A program made the position numbers and the translations under genes. This document shows positions 1 to 10,867 of a stretch of DNA of 64,000 nt, one piece after another (positions within the stretch are counted from its first letter, which is position 1; each line of letters opens with the position of its first letter). Origin of the DNA: Gammaproteobacteria bacterium. GTDB lineage: Bacteria > Pseudomonadota > Gammaproteobacteria > JAPPPA01. The DNA lies in assembly GCA_030425645.1 (NCBI GenBank), contig JAUHZK010000006.1:186001-250000 (forward strand), given 5' to 3'. Below the pieces are notes generated by a model. It was given only the letters and a program-made list of their open reading frames with translations. It did no database searches and was not told where the DNA came from.

Positions 1-2501
1 CTTTGCAAGTCTTTGGCGTAGCCCATGTATTCCTCAGCGGTGGGTAGCTTACCGAGTACCGCAGCAACAGACGCTAGCTCAGCAGAAGCCAAGAATACGT
101 CAGCACCCTGACCTAGGCGGTTAGGGAAGTTACGGGTAGAGGTAGAAACCGCGGTGCTGTTAGGCGCGATACGTGCTTGGTTACCCATGCAGAGTGAGCA
201 GCCAGGCATTTCGGTGCGGGCACCGGCTTTACCGTAGATGTTGAAGTAACCTTCTTCCATCAACTGCTTCTCGTCCATCTTGGTAGGAGGAGAAACCCAT
301 AGGCGGGTGCTTAGCGCGTCGCCGTGAGCTTCTAGCAACTTACCAGCAGCGCGGAAGTGGCCAATGTTGGTCATGCAAGAACCGATGAATACTTCGTCGA
401 TGCCACGGCCAGCAACGTCAGACAAGGTTTTCGCGTCGTCTGGGTCGTTAGGGCAGCATAGGATTGGCTCTTTGATCTCGTTCATGTCGATCTCAATAAC
501 CGTGTGGTATTCAGCATCGGCATCAGCGCGCATCAGTTGTGGGTTGGCTAGCCATTCTTCCATTGAGTTGATACGACGGCTCATGGTACGAGCGTCGCCG
601 TAACCTTCAGACAGCATCCACTTCAACATGGTGATGTTTGATTTCAGGTACTCAGCAACCGAGTCTTCGCTCAAGGTGATGGTACAACCAGCAGCAGAGC
701 GCTCAGCAGAGGCGTCAGACAATTCGAAAGCTTGCTCAACGGTTAGGCCGTCGATGCCTTCAATTTCTAGTACGCGGCCAGAGAATACGTTCTTCTTGCC
801 TTCTTTCTCTACGGTTAGGTGGCCTTCTTTAATGGCTTGTAGAGGAATAGCGTGCACTAGGTCACGTAGGGTGATGCCAGGCTGCATTTCGCCTTTGAAG
901 CGAACCAATACAGACTCAGGCATATCCAGAGGCATAACGCCGGTGGCTGCAGCAAACGCTACAAGGCCAGAACCGGCTGGGAACGAAATACCCATTGGGA
1001 AACGGGTGTGCGAGTCACCACCAGTACCTACGGTATCTGGAAGCAACATACGGTTCAGCCAAGAGTGGATGATGCCGTCGCCTGGACGTAGTGAAACACC
1101 GCCACGACTCATGATGAAGTCAGGCAGGGTGTGTTGCATTTCAACGTCAACTGGCTTCGGATACGCCGCAGTGTGGCAGAAAGACTGCATTACTAGGTCG
1201 GCAGAGAAGCCTAGGCAAGCCAAGTCTTTAAGCTCGTCACGAGTCATTGGGCCAGTGGTGTCCTGAGAACCCACGGTGGTCATCTTAGGCTCGCAGTATT
1301 GGCCAGCGCGAACGCCTTCTACGCCGCAAGCTTTACCAACCATTTTCTGCGCAAGGGTGAAACCTTTGCCAGAATCGTCTGGTTGTACTGGGCTGCGGAA
1401 TAGGTCAGAAGCTTCTAGACCGAGTGCTTCACGAGCACGTGCAGTCAAACCACGACCGATGATTAGGTTGATACGGCCGCCAGCGCGAACTTCGTCTAGT
1501 AGCACGTCTGATTTCAGTTCGAACTCAGAAATGGTTTCGCCAGACTCGGTAGTTACCTTGCCTTCGAATGGGTAAACCACGGCAACGTCGCCCATGTTTA
1601 GGCCAGTTACGTCACATTCGAATGGTAGCGCGCCTGAATCTTCCATGGTGTTGTAGAAGATAGGAGCAATTTTGCCGCCGATGCAAACACCGCCGGTGCG
1701 CTTGTTAGGCACGTAAGGGATGTCGTCGCCAGTGAACCAAAGTACAGAGTTGGTCGCAGACTTACGAGAAGAACCGGTACCTACAACGTCACCAACGTAA
1801 GCTACTACATTACCTTTCGCTTTTAGCTCTTCAAGCTGAGAGATAGGGCCGATTTCGCCTGGCTTCTCAGGCTTGATGCCGTCGCGCTCGTTTTTCAACA
1901 TCGCGTTAGCGTGTAGAGGGATATCTGGACGGCTCCAAGCGTCTTGCGCTGGAGATAGGTCATCAGTGTTGGTTTCGCCGGTTACTTTGAACACGGTGAT
2001 TTTGATGCTTTCTGGTACGTCTGGGCGGTTGGTGAACCACTCGCCGTCAGCCCAGCTTTGTACAACAGCTTTCGCGTTGGCATTGCCAGCTTCTGCTTTC
2101 TCTTGCACATCGTGGAAGGCATCAAATACTAGGATGGTGCTTTTCAGTGCAGTTGCTGCAAGCTCGCCTAGGTCAGGGCAATCAAGAGCTTCAACTAGGG
2201 TTGCTACGTTGTAGCCGCCTTGCATGGTGCCAAGTAGCTCAATCGCACGCTTGTTGTCGATAAGAGGAGATTCAGCTTCGCCTTTCGCAATCGCGCTCAA
2301 GAAAGCCGCTTTAACGTAAGCCGCTTGGTCAACACCCGGTGGTACGCGGTTAGTGAAAAGATCAAGAATGAACTCTTCTTCGCCAGCTGGTGGGTTCTTT
2401 AGTAGCTCAACTAAGTCAGCGGTTTGCGCATCGTTAAGTGGCTTAGGTGGTACGCCTTGAGCGGCGCGTTCTTCAACGTGTTGGCGATAAGCTTCTAACA
2501 C
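1..2501 (-). CDS. acnB: Aconitate hydratase B, 3' end truncated by window edge; GTG start at 2501
   Basis: Reverse-strand translation is open from 2501 to the window edge ([43 protein letters not shown]...; ...[28 protein letters not shown]...). It is absent from the ORF track because no stop lies within the window. Confidence 0.95.
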   Translation of the reverse strand, partial: MLEAYRQHVEERAAQGVPPKPLNDAQTADLVELLKNPPAGEEEFILDLFTNRVPPGVDQAAYVKAAFLSAIAKGEAESPLIDNKRAIELLGTMQGGYNVATLVEALDCPDLGELAATALKSTILVFDAFHDVQEKAEAGNANAKAVVQSWADGEWFTNRPDVPESIKITVFKVTGETNTDDLSPAQDAWSRPDIPLHANAMLKNERDGIKPEKPGEIGPISQLEELKAKGNVVAYVGDVVGTGSSRKSATNSVLWFTGDDIPYVPNKRTGGVCIGGKIAPIFYNTMEDSGALPFECDVTGLNMGDVAVVYPFEGKVTTESGETISEFELKSDVLLDEVRAGGRINLIIGRGLTARAREALGLEASDLFRSPVQPDDSGKGFTLAQKMVGKACGVEGVRAGQYCEPKMTTVGSQDTTGPMTRDELKDLACLGFSADLVMQSFCHTAAYPKPVDVEMQHTLPDFIMSRGGVSLRPGDGIIHSWLNRMLLPDTVGTGGDSHTRFPMGISFPAGSGLVAFAAATGVMPLDMPESVLVRFKGEMQPGITLRDLVHAIPLQAIKEGHLTVEKEGKKNVFSGRVLEIEGIDGLTVEQAFELSDASAERSAAGCTITLSEDSVAEYLKSNITMLKWMLSEGYGDARTMSRRINSMEEWLANPQLMRADADAEYHTVIEIDMNEIKEPILCCPNDPDDAKTLSDVAGRGIDEVFIGSCMTNIGHFRAAGKLLEAHGDALSTRLWVSPPTKMDEKQLMEEGYFNIYGKAGARTEMPGCSLCMGNQARIAPNSTAVSTSTRNFPNRLGQGADVFLASAELASVAAVLGKLPTAEEYMGYAKDLQ

Positions 2502-2635
2502 AGGTGTTTCCCTCTAGTATCGACACCGCTGAGCGGCGTGTATATATGGTGGGTGGGTTCTGGCGCGTCGCCAGTTCCCTTAAAATTAGCGCGCGAATTA
2601 TAGCGGAAGCGGGCGCTGCTGTCAGCGCCTAGCGC

Positions 2636-3724
2636 TCAAGCAATAACGCCGCCGCCTAAGCAGTTGGCACCGTCGTAGAAGACAACCCATTGGCCCGGTG
2701 TAACGGCGCGTTGTGGTTCGTCGTAGGTGACGGTGGCGCTAGTGCCGTTGTCATGCACGACCACCTCACAGGCTTGGTCGGTTTGGCGGTAGCGGTTTTT
2801 GGATGTGCAACGGAAGCTGCGACTAGGCGCGGCACCGTTAACCCAGTGAATATCGATGGCTTCGAGTTCGGATTTGAATAGTGCTGGATGGTTAGTTCCT
2901 TGCACCGCATACAGCACATTGCGATCGAGATCTTTGCCGCAGACAAACCAAGGCTCTTCCGACTCGTATTGCTTAAGGCCGCCAATGCCTAGGCCCTTGC
3001 GCTGGCCGATGGTGTGATACATGAGGCCGCGATGCTGACCGATGACGTCGCCGTCTAGGGTATGAATTTCCCCCGGCTTCGCCGGTAGGTACTTTTCTAG
3101 GAACTCGACAAAATCACGCTCACCAATAAAGCAGATACCGGTGCTGTCTTTGCGGTCAAAGTTGTGTAAGCCGGCATCTTCGGCAATCTGGCGCACTTCT
3201 GGCTTGGGAATATGGCCAATAGGGAATAGGGTGCGACTCAGTTCTTTTTGGCCAATCGCCTGTAAGAAGTAGGTTTGGTCTTTGTTATGGTCGACGCCTT
3301 TGTGCATTTCAAAGGCACCATTTTGGTTCTCGATGACCTGTGCGTAATGCCCGGTGGCAATTTTGTCAGCGCCGAGGCGCACGGCGTAGTCCAAAAAGGC
3401 TTTGAACTTTACTTCGCGGTTACAAAGTACGTCGGGATTGGGTGTGCGTCCGGCTTTGTGTTCTTCCAGAAAGTATTCGAACACGCGGTCTTTATATTCT
3501 TTAGCGAAGTTAGCCTTATGCAGCGGGATGCCTAAATATTCGGCTACGCGGCGTGCGTCTTGATAGTCCTGCGCTGAGGTGCAGTAGGCGTCATCCTCGT
3601 CCCAGTTATCCATAAACAGGCCTTCGACCTGATAACCGGATTCGATTAATAAATGGGCGGCGACTGAGGAGTCGACGCCGCCAGACATGCCGACAATAAC
3701 GCGGCTGTTACTCGCTGAATTCAT
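2636..3724 (-). CDS. mnmA: tRNA-specific 2-thiouridylase MnmA
   Basis: [20 protein letters not shown]-loop, [35 protein letters not shown]. Confidence 0.95.
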   Translation of the reverse strand: MNSASNSRVIVGMSGGVDSSVAAHLLIESGYQVEGLFMDNWDEDDAYCTSAQDYQDARRVAEYLGIPLHKANFAKEYKDRVFEYFLEEHKAGRTPNPDVLCNREVKFKAFLDYAVRLGADKIATGHYAQVIENQNGAFEMHKGVDHNKDQTYFLQAIGQKELSRTLFPIGHIPKPEVRQIAEDAGLHNFDRKDSTGICFIGERDFVEFLEKYLPAKPGEIHTLDGDVIGQHRGLMYHTIGQRKGLGIGGLKQYESEEPWFVCGKDLDRNVLYAVQGTNHPALFKSELEAIDIHWVNGAAPSRSFRCTSKNRYRQTDQACEVVVHDNGTSATVTYDEPQRAVTPGQWVVFYDGANCLGGGVIA

Positions 3725-3729
3725 TGGCT

Positions 3730-4500
3730 TTAGCGTGGCAGTTTGCCTTGGTAACTGATGCGGATAGCACCGTTGGTTTGGCGTTTGCCGCTGGCCGCCA
3801 GCATGGTGCGTAACACCACCGGGAGCTGGTCGCTAAGTTGTAGGTCTGCGGTGACTTGATACTGACCCTCGGGGTTTAGCGTGGCTAGGCCTTGCAATGT
3901 AATCCACTCGCTGTCTGAGCTTAGCGTTGCTTCGATCACATCATCGATGGTGTCGATATCGGCAATAATAGTGCCCAACGGCCAGTTTTGTTTGTCTTTA
4001 AACTGGATATCGGCAAGGGCAACTTGCCCCTTGGCTAGGGTAGGCCACTGCGCTTGTAGCGTTAAGCGTTCGAGCTTGGCGACGACATCGGCTGACAGCG
4101 GCACAGCGCTGGCGATTGCCGGTAAAGGTAAGTCTGCCAAGGGCAGAATAGCGTTAAGGTCTTGTATGTCCACACTGCCAGGCTTATTGAGTTGCAACCA
4201 GGCAATATGCGCTTGAGCATCAAATTGGCCATTGTCACTTTGCCCGGTGACGTTGACGCCGGGCCCGTTAACAAGGCTAGCCAAGGCGCGATAATCCCAG
4301 TTAATGTTGCTTAAGCGCATTTGCGGATGTTGCAGTGTGTCTATTCGGCCATTCCAAAGACTGCCACTGATACCACTAGCGACGGCCGGGTGAAAACTCG
4401 GCGAGGCATAGCTGACGACGTGCTTAGCTGGTGTCCGTAATAGCACCATGATTAGCAGTAGGCCAACGATAAGCAGGCCACGAAGAATCCATTTTTTCAT
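3730..4500 (-). CDS. gspN: Type II secretion system protein N
   Basis: Single N-terminal TM, GspN-like length, position downstream of gspM. Confidence 0.8.
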   Translation of the reverse strand: MKKWILRGLLIVGLLLIMVLLRTPAKHVVSYASPSFHPAVASGISGSLWNGRIDTLQHPQMRLSNINWDYRALASLVNGPGVNVTGQSDNGQFDAQAHIAWLQLNKPGSVDIQDLNAILPLADLPLPAIASAVPLSADVVAKLERLTLQAQWPTLAKGQVALADIQFKDKQNWPLGTIIADIDTIDDVIEATLSSDSEWITLQGLATLNPEGQYQVTADLQLSDQLPVVLRTMLAASGKRQTNGAIRISYQGKLPR

Positions 4501-4505
4501 TGCAA

Positions 4506-5030
4506 TTAGGAGGCTCTTGTTAGCGTGATACGCGCATTGACAAGTCCGTTGTTTGCGTCGCTATTGATGGGGGTAATGCCGGCCACTGTAATTACTAGGC
4601 CTTGATTTTCCATCTGCGCGAACCAGCGTAGGAGGGTCTCAAACTTGGCTTTGTCGAGCCATATTTTTACATTGTTTTGGTCGTCTGGCTGAATTCGTTG
4701 CAAGGCACTTGCCAAACCAAGCTGACGCAAGCTGCTGTCGGCAATGCTTAACAAAGAACCGTTCGAGGCGGCGACATTAGCACCGCCCTGAGCCTGAATC
4801 TGTTGGGACGCTGTTCGCATCCAGTTGAGCGTTTGTTGATCATTGTCATTACGCTGCTGGTAGCGGGCAATGTCTTGTTGCAGCGGTTGCTGCACTAGGT
4901 TGTACCAAGCGCCGATAAATACAACGATAGCGCCGATCAATATGAGCCAGCGTTCGCGCGGTTCTCGCGCCATAAACCAGTCGCGTAGGGGAGTAAGCAG
5001 CGGGCTTAGTGATTGCTTAATGGTGTTCAA
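4506..5030 (-). CDS. gspM: Type II secretion system protein M
   Basis: MAREPRERWLILIGAIVVFIGAWY... N-terminal TM, gene order L-M-N. Confidence 0.85.
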   Translation of the reverse strand: MNTIKQSLSPLLTPLRDWFMAREPRERWLILIGAIVVFIGAWYNLVQQPLQQDIARYQQRNDNDQQTLNWMRTASQQIQAQGGANVAASNGSLLSIADSSLRQLGLASALQRIQPDDQNNVKIWLDKAKFETLLRWFAQMENQGLVITVAGITPINSDANNGLVNARITLTRAS

Positions 5031-5042
5031 TGTGGGCGACCT

Positions 5043-6176
5043 TTAGCTAGCGGCTGGGCGAATGGTGACACGTAACTGCACCGTGTCGGTGTCTGCTCGT
5101 ACTGAGCCAACTTCGGCACGGTAGCCGGGTAATTGGCTCATGGCTGTGCGGACTTGATCAACGGTGCTGATTTGGCTGGCTTGCAGATTCAGTACCAAGC
5201 TGCTGCCACGTTGATCAAGGCTTTTTAATTTGGCGTCGGGTATCGCTTGCAGGGGTTTGGTGGCTGTTTCCAGTGCTAGCAAGAAACCGCTCTGCGTTGC
5301 ACCTTGGTTACCCCTCAGCGCCTGTTCCATTTGGGTGCGAGGTTTGACCATTTTTGCGCCCGGCAGTGCTTGTTTGAATACCGATGCAATTTCTTCTTTA
5401 AGGCGCTGGTTTTCGCGTTTTAGTTCACTTACATGGAGGCTGGTGGCCGCCGTCCACATAAGCGCGGTAACGACAGCGGCTAGCGCTGGTAGGCGCCATG
5501 GGCGTAACCGCGCAACGATCGCCTCGCCTTGAGCTAGCGGGCCTTGTCTGAGATTGAGGCTATGCTCTGCATGCCATTCAGCGCTCAGGGCGTCTAAGGC
5601 GGCAAGCGGACCATCGCTAGTTAACCAGTGGCTTTCGTTGCTGAGGATCGCCTCTGCAGCCATGCTGGGTAGCGCGCAGGCGCTGTCTTGGTTCTTAAGC
5701 AGAATTCGGTCACCAAGCTTGGCGCTTAGCTCAGGTTGTTCGGTGGACGTTGGTAGCAAGCTGGCATCGGGGGTAATGCTGTCGACGTCCAGTTGTTGCT
5801 CTTCCAACGATTGTAGTAGCTGTTCAAGTGGTTCTTGCTTGCTGGCAGCAACTAGATATTTACCGTCGGCTCCGGCCTCCGGCGCAATGGCGTAGTGTAA
5901 TTGGCTACTGTCTTCGGCTAGTTGGTCTTCGAGAATCCACGGTGCTGCCTTGCGCCAAGCGTTAAGGTTCTTGCGGCCGGGGAACTGCGCGGTGGTGCAT
6001 AAGCAGTATTCGCTGCCCAGAATAACGACCACGCGGTTGTTTTTGGCGATATGGGCAGGTGGCCAACCGGGCTGTTGGCTTTCTACCTGGCTGCTGCTAC
6101 CGGTATTGTCCCTTAGGAGCCAACCGGCGGGTTCGGCGCCAAGCTGGGTGATGTATATAAACAGTGTCTTACGCAC
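5043..6176 (-). CDS. gspL: Type II secretion system protein L
   Basis: GspL-like cytoplasmic domain (WRKAAPWILEDQLAED), central TM, gene order. Confidence 0.88.
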   Translation of the reverse strand: MRKTLFIYITQLGAEPAGWLLRDNTGSSSQVESQQPGWPPAHIAKNNRVVVILGSEYCLCTTAQFPGRKNLNAWRKAAPWILEDQLAEDSSQLHYAIAPEAGADGKYLVAASKQEPLEQLLQSLEEQQLDVDSITPDASLLPTSTEQPELSAKLGDRILLKNQDSACALPSMAAEAILSNESHWLTSDGPLAALDALSAEWHAEHSLNLRQGPLAQGEAIVARLRPWRLPALAAVVTALMWTAATSLHVSELKRENQRLKEEIASVFKQALPGAKMVKPRTQMEQALRGNQGATQSGFLLALETATKPLQAIPDAKLKSLDQRGSSLVLNLQASQISTVDQVRTAMSQLPGYRAEVGSVRADTDTVQLRVTIRPAAS

Positions 6177-6196
6177 GATATCGATTTCAATTGTTA

Positions 6197-7129
6197 TTAG
6201 AAGTTTAGTCGGCTACGAGCAACGATTTTGGCGCCGTTTGCATCTCGTTTGATGAGACTCATTTGGGTTACCTTGGTATCTGCAATAGTGGCTGACGCAG
6301 AGGCTAAAAACCACTCGCTTTGAGTTGTAATGGCTACATCAAATACCAGTCCGGCCGTGGCTGGATCTTGTAAAAAGTCGTTAGTGGTTTCAAAACCGGA
6401 GCCGCCTTGAAGCTTAGCATACAGGCCGCTCATGTCGGCAGGGGTGGTGCCCTGGGTAGCAAGTGCGGCTAATAGCTCAGCAGAGGCCATATTGACGTTC
6501 ACGGCGGTGTCGGTTTGCGGCAGCGCGCATAAGGCTTTAGTTAAGGCCTCGATATTGCTTGAGTCGACTCCTTTAATGAGGCGTAGCTCGGTCAGGCTAG
6601 CCATCAAGGTGTCTGCGCTGCGATAAGCGGGACTCAGGTTGAAGTAATAGTTGTCTTCTGCGCCATCTGGAATGCCGGCGTTCTGATCGTTGTCTATCCA
6701 ATCCTGTAGCGCCTGTGCCAGCGCGACATCAAGGTTGAGAAAACCCAGTAAGCGCTCTAGCACGGCTAAGTGTTTGCCAGCATTGTTGCCGACAAGATTA
6801 TTAACGTTAAAGCAGCCTTGGCGGTCGTGTATTTGGCCGCTTAAAAAGCCTTCTTCGATGGGAAGGTTGACCTGCTGCAACCAGGCTTCGCCCGGATGAT
6901 CATATTTGTTGTTATCGGCATCTTTGCGCAGCACCACGCTAACAAATGCTTCGGCTCCCATGCCGTAACGCCAGGCTTGGTCGCCGTTAAGAATGTTGCT
7001 AGTGCGGCGAATATCTCGCTCGTGACGGCTGCTCATAGAGATTGCAGCAATGCTGGCAAGCGCCACTATAAGAATAGCGATAATCATCGCTACGCCGCCT
7101 TGTTTGTGGGGTAGATTGCCGGCTATCAT
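6197..7129 (-). CDS. gspK: Type II secretion system minor pseudopilin K
   Basis: QGGVAMIIAILIVALASIAA prepilin-like N-terminus; DRQGCFNVNNL; gene order. Confidence 0.92.
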   Translation of the reverse strand: MIAGNLPHKQGGVAMIIAILIVALASIAAISMSSRHERDIRRTSNILNGDQAWRYGMGAEAFVSVVLRKDADNNKYDHPGEAWLQQVNLPIEEGFLSGQIHDRQGCFNVNNLVGNNAGKHLAVLERLLGFLNLDVALAQALQDWIDNDQNAGIPDGAEDNYYFNLSPAYRSADTLMASLTELRLIKGVDSSNIEALTKALCALPQTDTAVNVNMASAELLAALATQGTTPADMSGLYAKLQGGSGFETTNDFLQDPATAGLVFDVAITTQSEWFLASASATIADTKVTQMSLIKRDANGAKIVARSRLNF

Positions 7130-7749
7130 CAGAATATTCCGTGAAACAGGCGTTTCACTTCGCCCCAGTCTTGTAACTCTAGCGTTACCTCAACCGCATT
7201 GGGGAGTAGTGTGGGGCTAGCCGCTGTACCGCTATTGAGGTTGAGTGGCGGCCATTGGTTATGCCATTCGAGGCTGCTATCGAGAAAGCGAAATTGCAGG
7301 CGTGCGACGTTCTCTAAAATTTCGGACACAAACGGTTCGCTATCCGGGGCCTGGTCCAGTACCGGCCACTGAAAACGAACGAGTTTGTTATCGCGGACAC
7401 CGTAGGCCACCCGCATCAGGCTGCTGCCTTGTGTTTTTAGGTAGGTTTGACCGCCGCCACGAGTCCACTCAAGTAGCCGGTAGGGTTCGTCGGCAATGCT
7501 AATCATGGCGCCTTGTGAGGTGCCGTAGAGGTCGCGGATAGGGCGCGGGCGCATTTGCTCAACGTCCGCTTGCAGCAGCAACATCGACTTTTGCAGGCTG
7601 CTGAGTCGGTTCATCTGGGTGCTGGTGCTGCGGTCGGTGTTAAGAACGTAGTCGAGCCCGCCGTAGGCCATCACCGAAATAACGGCAAAAATCGCGAGCG
7701 ATACCAACAGCTCGATTAGGGTGAAACCGTTTTCTTTGTTCGCCAGCAT
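7129..7749 (-). CDS. gspJ: Type II secretion system minor pseudopilin J
   Basis: NGFTLIELLVSLAIFAVISVMAY prepilin motif, gene order. Confidence 0.92.
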   Translation of the reverse strand: MLANKENGFTLIELLVSLAIFAVISVMAYGGLDYVLNTDRSTSTQMNRLSSLQKSMLLLQADVEQMRPRPIRDLYGTSQGAMISIADEPYRLLEWTRGGGQTYLKTQGSSLMRVAYGVRDNKLVRFQWPVLDQAPDSEPFVSEILENVARLQFRFLDSSLEWHNQWPPLNLNSGTAASPTLLPNAVEVTLELQDWGEVKRLFHGIF

Positions 7750-8126
7750 TAGGGTTTGCCTATATAGCCAGTTAGCGATGTCAGGCTTGTGTCTTCGCTA
7801 CTAGGTGCGTAGACATCAATGTCTATGCGACGCATCGTGCTTTCAGGGGTGTTGTTAACCGTGTATTCCCAACGCCATAGTTGGCCGACCATAAAGGTTT
7901 CGCCGTTGCTGCTGCCGGTGTTTGGCCACTGTTTGGTGACCTGGATCTCGCTGAGCTTATTCATGGCAACCCAATGAGCAATGGTTTTCTCTTTCAGGTG
8001 GGCAGCGTCATAAGTGTAATTACTGGTTGTTTGCACAATGGCCGACAACGGCAGGGCAATAAAGACCAACGCAACCAAAATTTCTAGCAGCGTAAAGCCG
8101 CGTGTTTTTGTCGCCGGGTGTTTCAT
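7749..8126 (-). CDS. gspI: Type II secretion system minor pseudopilin I
   Basis: RGFTLLEILVALVFIALPLSA prepilin motif, gene order. Confidence 0.92.
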   Translation of the reverse strand: MKHPATKTRGFTLLEILVALVFIALPLSAIVQTTSNYTYDAAHLKEKTIAHWVAMNKLSEIQVTKQWPNTGSSNGETFMVGQLWRWEYTVNNTPESTMRRIDIDVYAPSSEDTSLTSLTGYIGKP

Positions 8127-8743
8127 TGAACCACCTCGCTGGCTATTTTTAAGGTGCCAACAATGTCGCCATTAATAGACCACCGTAACTGGCTTTCAGG
8201 GTGGGCTAGGGTCGCTTCGAAAGCACTGGCTTCGCCGCTAGAAAACAACACGATCGGCGGTAGGTTTAGGCGAAAGTCCGGCGCTGTTGGTGTTGTGCCG
8301 CTGCTGTTGTCGGCCGCAGCCGGTTTGACGGTTGGGAAGCCATTAGCGGGAACCTGCTCTAGGGCGACGGGCTGACCTAGTAGTGACAAGCTGATTTCTA
8401 GATCGTCTATGGTTAGGTGTGCTTTAAAGTTGTCGTCGCCTACCAGCGGTAGCCAGCCGCTGTCAGGGCTCCAGCTCCAAAAGCGGTAGCCGTTTTGCCA
8501 CAACGCTATGCCAAACTCGCGCGACTGCACCAAGGCCTCATCTTGAAGTAATGAAATTTGAGCAGCCAGTTTGCGCGTTTCTCGTTCAACTTTCTGTGCG
8601 GGGTCTTCGCCTTGGATACTCAATGTGGTCAAGGTAGCAATAACGCCAACCACAATGACCACGATCAGAATTTCGAGCAAGGTAAAGCCTTGCTGCGGCG
8701 ATTGAGAACATAGCCGTCTGTTATTGGCTATCGAATAGCGCAT
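8123..8743 (-). CDS. gspH: Type II secretion system minor pseudopilin H
   Basis: QGFTLLEILIVVIVVGVIATL prepilin motif, gene order. Confidence 0.9.
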   Translation of the reverse strand: MRYSIANNRRLCSQSPQQGFTLLEILIVVIVVGVIATLTTLSIQGEDPAQKVERETRKLAAQISLLQDEALVQSREFGIALWQNGYRFWSWSPDSGWLPLVGDDNFKAHLTIDDLEISLSLLGQPVALEQVPANGFPTVKPAAADNSSGTTPTAPDFRLNLPPIVLFSSGEASAFEATLAHPESQLRWSINGDIVGTLKIASEVVQ

Positions 8744-8754
8744 GACGGTGCTGA

Positions 8755-9198
8755 CTAGTTTTTATCCCAGCTAGTTACGTCTTGGTTTTCGTCTTCGCCG
8801 CCTTCAACGCCGTCAGCGCCGTAGGTCCAGATATCAAAAGGTCCGTTTTCGCCGGGGCTTAGGTATTGGTAAGGATTGCCCCAAGGGTCATTGGGTAAAT
8901 TGCTGACATAACCGCCTTTACGCCAATTTTTCGGTTCAGGTTCGCCGCTAGGTTTGCTTGCTAGGGCCTCTAGGCCTTGCTCGGTGCTAGGAAAACGAAA
9001 GTTATCGAGTTTGTAGTTGTTTAAGGCTCCCGCTAGGGTGCGAACATCGCTTTTAGCTTTGATGGTGCGCGCTTCGCCAGCTCTGCCGGTCAAGTTAGGC
9101 ACAACAGCGGCCGCCAAAATTCCCAAAATAACGACCACAATCATGACTTCGATTAGGGTGAAACCAGCTTGTTTACGGCTAGGGCGTTGTCGGCGCAT
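8755..9198 (-). CDS. gspG: Type II secretion system major pseudopilin G
   Basis: AGFTLIEVMIVVVILGILAAAVVPNL; NDPWGNPYQYLSPGENGPFDIWTYGADG signature. Confidence 0.96.
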   Translation of the reverse strand: MRRQRPSRKQAGFTLIEVMIVVVILGILAAAVVPNLTGRAGEARTIKAKSDVRTLAGALNNYKLDNFRFPSTEQGLEALASKPSGEPEPKNWRKGGYVSNLPNDPWGNPYQYLSPGENGPFDIWTYGADGVEGGEDENQDVTSWDKN

Positions 9199-9290
9199 AG
9201 ATGTCTCCTTATTTAGGTGGCGCGGTGTGATTAGGTGATTTTTCTCTAACCTAATCCACGATGTTTGTAGCTGGCGGTTAATATACCGGA

Positions 9291-9908
9291 ATGAAACTGA
9301 GCCGCGCAGCCAAAATTAAAGCCAATTTGGTCCAACCAGCAGGGATTTGGATGCTGGCAGTGATGGCTATGGTGGCGCTGACCTTGTTGTGTCAAACCAT
9401 CGCGCCGAACGCGGTTGATGCCTTACGTTGGCAATCTGATGCGCTCAGTGGGCAGTACTGGAGACTGTGGACGGGGCATTTTGTTCACCTAGGTTTTATA
9501 CATGGGCTCTTGAACCTATTGGCCTGCTTGTTGATCTGGCTAATATTTGTGGCCGACTGGCGTCGCATTGATGGGTTTTTAATGTTTGCTAGCTTGCCGT
9601 TGACCGGTATTTTGCTAGCAGGGTCTGAGCTTGACTGGTATGTCGGCCTGTCTGGAGTCTTGCATGGCTGGTTTTTGCTTGGGGCAGTGAGGGTTTGGCC
9701 GCAGCAAAAAGTATTTGCTGGGTTATTGTTGCTAGGTCTTGCCGCCAAGCTCTACTGGGAGCCACAAAATCCGGCTGCGGCAATCGAGATGCAATGGATT
9801 GGTGGTCCAATCGCCTATGTATCGCATCAAGTTGGCGCATTAGCCATGCTTGTTTTGCTGTTATTACAGTTTGCAGGCGCTCAGCTGTGGGATAGAGTAC
9901 GCCGCTAA
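9291..9908 (+). CDS. rrtA: Rhombosortase-like intramembrane serine protease (rhomboid family)
   Basis: WRLWTGHFVHLGFIHGLLNLLA and GLSGVLHGWFLLGAV (GxSG ... HxxG), C-terminal histidine in YVSHQVGALAM; multiple TMs; divergent from the T2SS operon. Confidence 0.75.
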   Translation: MKLSRAAKIKANLVQPAGIWMLAVMAMVALTLLCQTIAPNAVDALRWQSDALSGQYWRLWTGHFVHLGFIHGLLNLLACLLIWLIFVADWRRIDGFLMFASLPLTGILLAGSELDWYVGLSGVLHGWFLLGAVRVWPQQKVFAGLLLLGLAAKLYWEPQNPAAAIEMQWIGGPIAYVSHQVGALAMLVLLLLQFAGAQLWDRVRR

Positions 9909-9936
9909 TTTTCTACAGCATTGTGTCGACCTTTTT

Positions 9937-10857
9937 ATGAGCTTTATAGCGGTATTTCCGGGGCAAGGTTCCCAGTCTCTAGGCATGTTGGCGGATTACG
10001 CTAACGAGGCCTCTGTTCAAGATTGTTTTACTGAGGCCAGTGAGGCTTTGGGTTTGGATCTGTGGGATCTAAGTCAAAACGACGAGGCCCGTCTTAGCCA
10101 AACTGAATTTACACAGCCAGCGCTACTAACCGCTTCGGTTGCGCTTTACCGGCTATGGTTGGCGCGCGGCGGTGCCGCACCCAAATGGATGGCCGGGCAT
10201 AGCTTGGGCGAATATAGCGCGCTAACTTGCGCCGGTGCGCTCGAGTTGGCGGCAGCGGTACGCTTAGTTAATGCGCGTGGTCGCTGTATGCAAAATGCGG
10301 TGCCGGCGGGTGTCGGTGCTATGGCTGCCGTAATCGGCTTGGATGACGATGGGGTGCAAGCCTTATGTGATGCGCTGGCAGAAGATGATGTGCTAGCGCC
10401 GGTTAACTTTAATAGTCCGGGGCAAGTGGTTGTTGCTGGGCACAAAGCGGCGGTTGATCGTGCCGTGGCCGAAGGTAAATCGCACGGCGCCCGCATGGTA
10501 AAACCGCTAGCAGTGAGTGTGCCCAGCCATTGCGCGCTGATGCAGGAAGCGGCGGATACTTTTGCTGAGCAGCTACGTGCGGTGGCGTTGCAAGCGCCAG
10601 CGGTGCCGGTTATTCATAATGTAAGCGCCAATGTGGCGACTGATATCGGCGATATTGAGACCGCTTTGCTGCAACAGCTTTATAGCCCGGTACGTTGGGT
10701 ACAAAGTATGCAGTATGCGATTGCAGAAGGCGCTCAGTCGGCGGTTGAGTTCGGCCCTGGGGCCGTGCTGCAAGGTTTAAATAAACGTATTAAGAAAGAT
10801 TGGCCGCAAGCGGGTACGGCGACGGCCGACAAACTAGAGGCAGCCTTGACTGCCTAG
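9937..10857 (+). CDS. fabD: Malonyl-CoA-ACP transacylase; start preferred at ATG 9937 rather than the TTG at 9850
   Basis: MSFIAVFPGQGSQSLGML; GHSLGEYSALTCAGAL; VSVPSHCALM. Confidence 0.95.
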   Translation: MSFIAVFPGQGSQSLGMLADYANEASVQDCFTEASEALGLDLWDLSQNDEARLSQTEFTQPALLTASVALYRLWLARGGAAPKWMAGHSLGEYSALTCAGALELAAAVRLVNARGRCMQNAVPAGVGAMAAVIGLDDDGVQALCDALAEDDVLAPVNFNSPGQVVVAGHKAAVDRAVAEGKSHGARMVKPLAVSVPSHCALMQEAADTFAEQLRAVALQAPAVPVIHNVSANVATDIGDIETALLQQLYSPVRWVQSMQYAIAEGAQSAVEFGPGAVLQGLNKRIKKDWPQAGTATADKLEAALTA

Positions 10858-10867
10858 GAACTGAATA

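Noticed and set aside
364-2214. Series of + strand ORFs (364-603, 628-1266, 1276-1575, 1873-2214)
   Set aside because: Antisense shadows of acnB, which is continuously open on the minus strand from 2501 to the window edge.
2656-2985. 109 aa minus-strand ORF
   Set aside because: Alternative frame inside mnmA.
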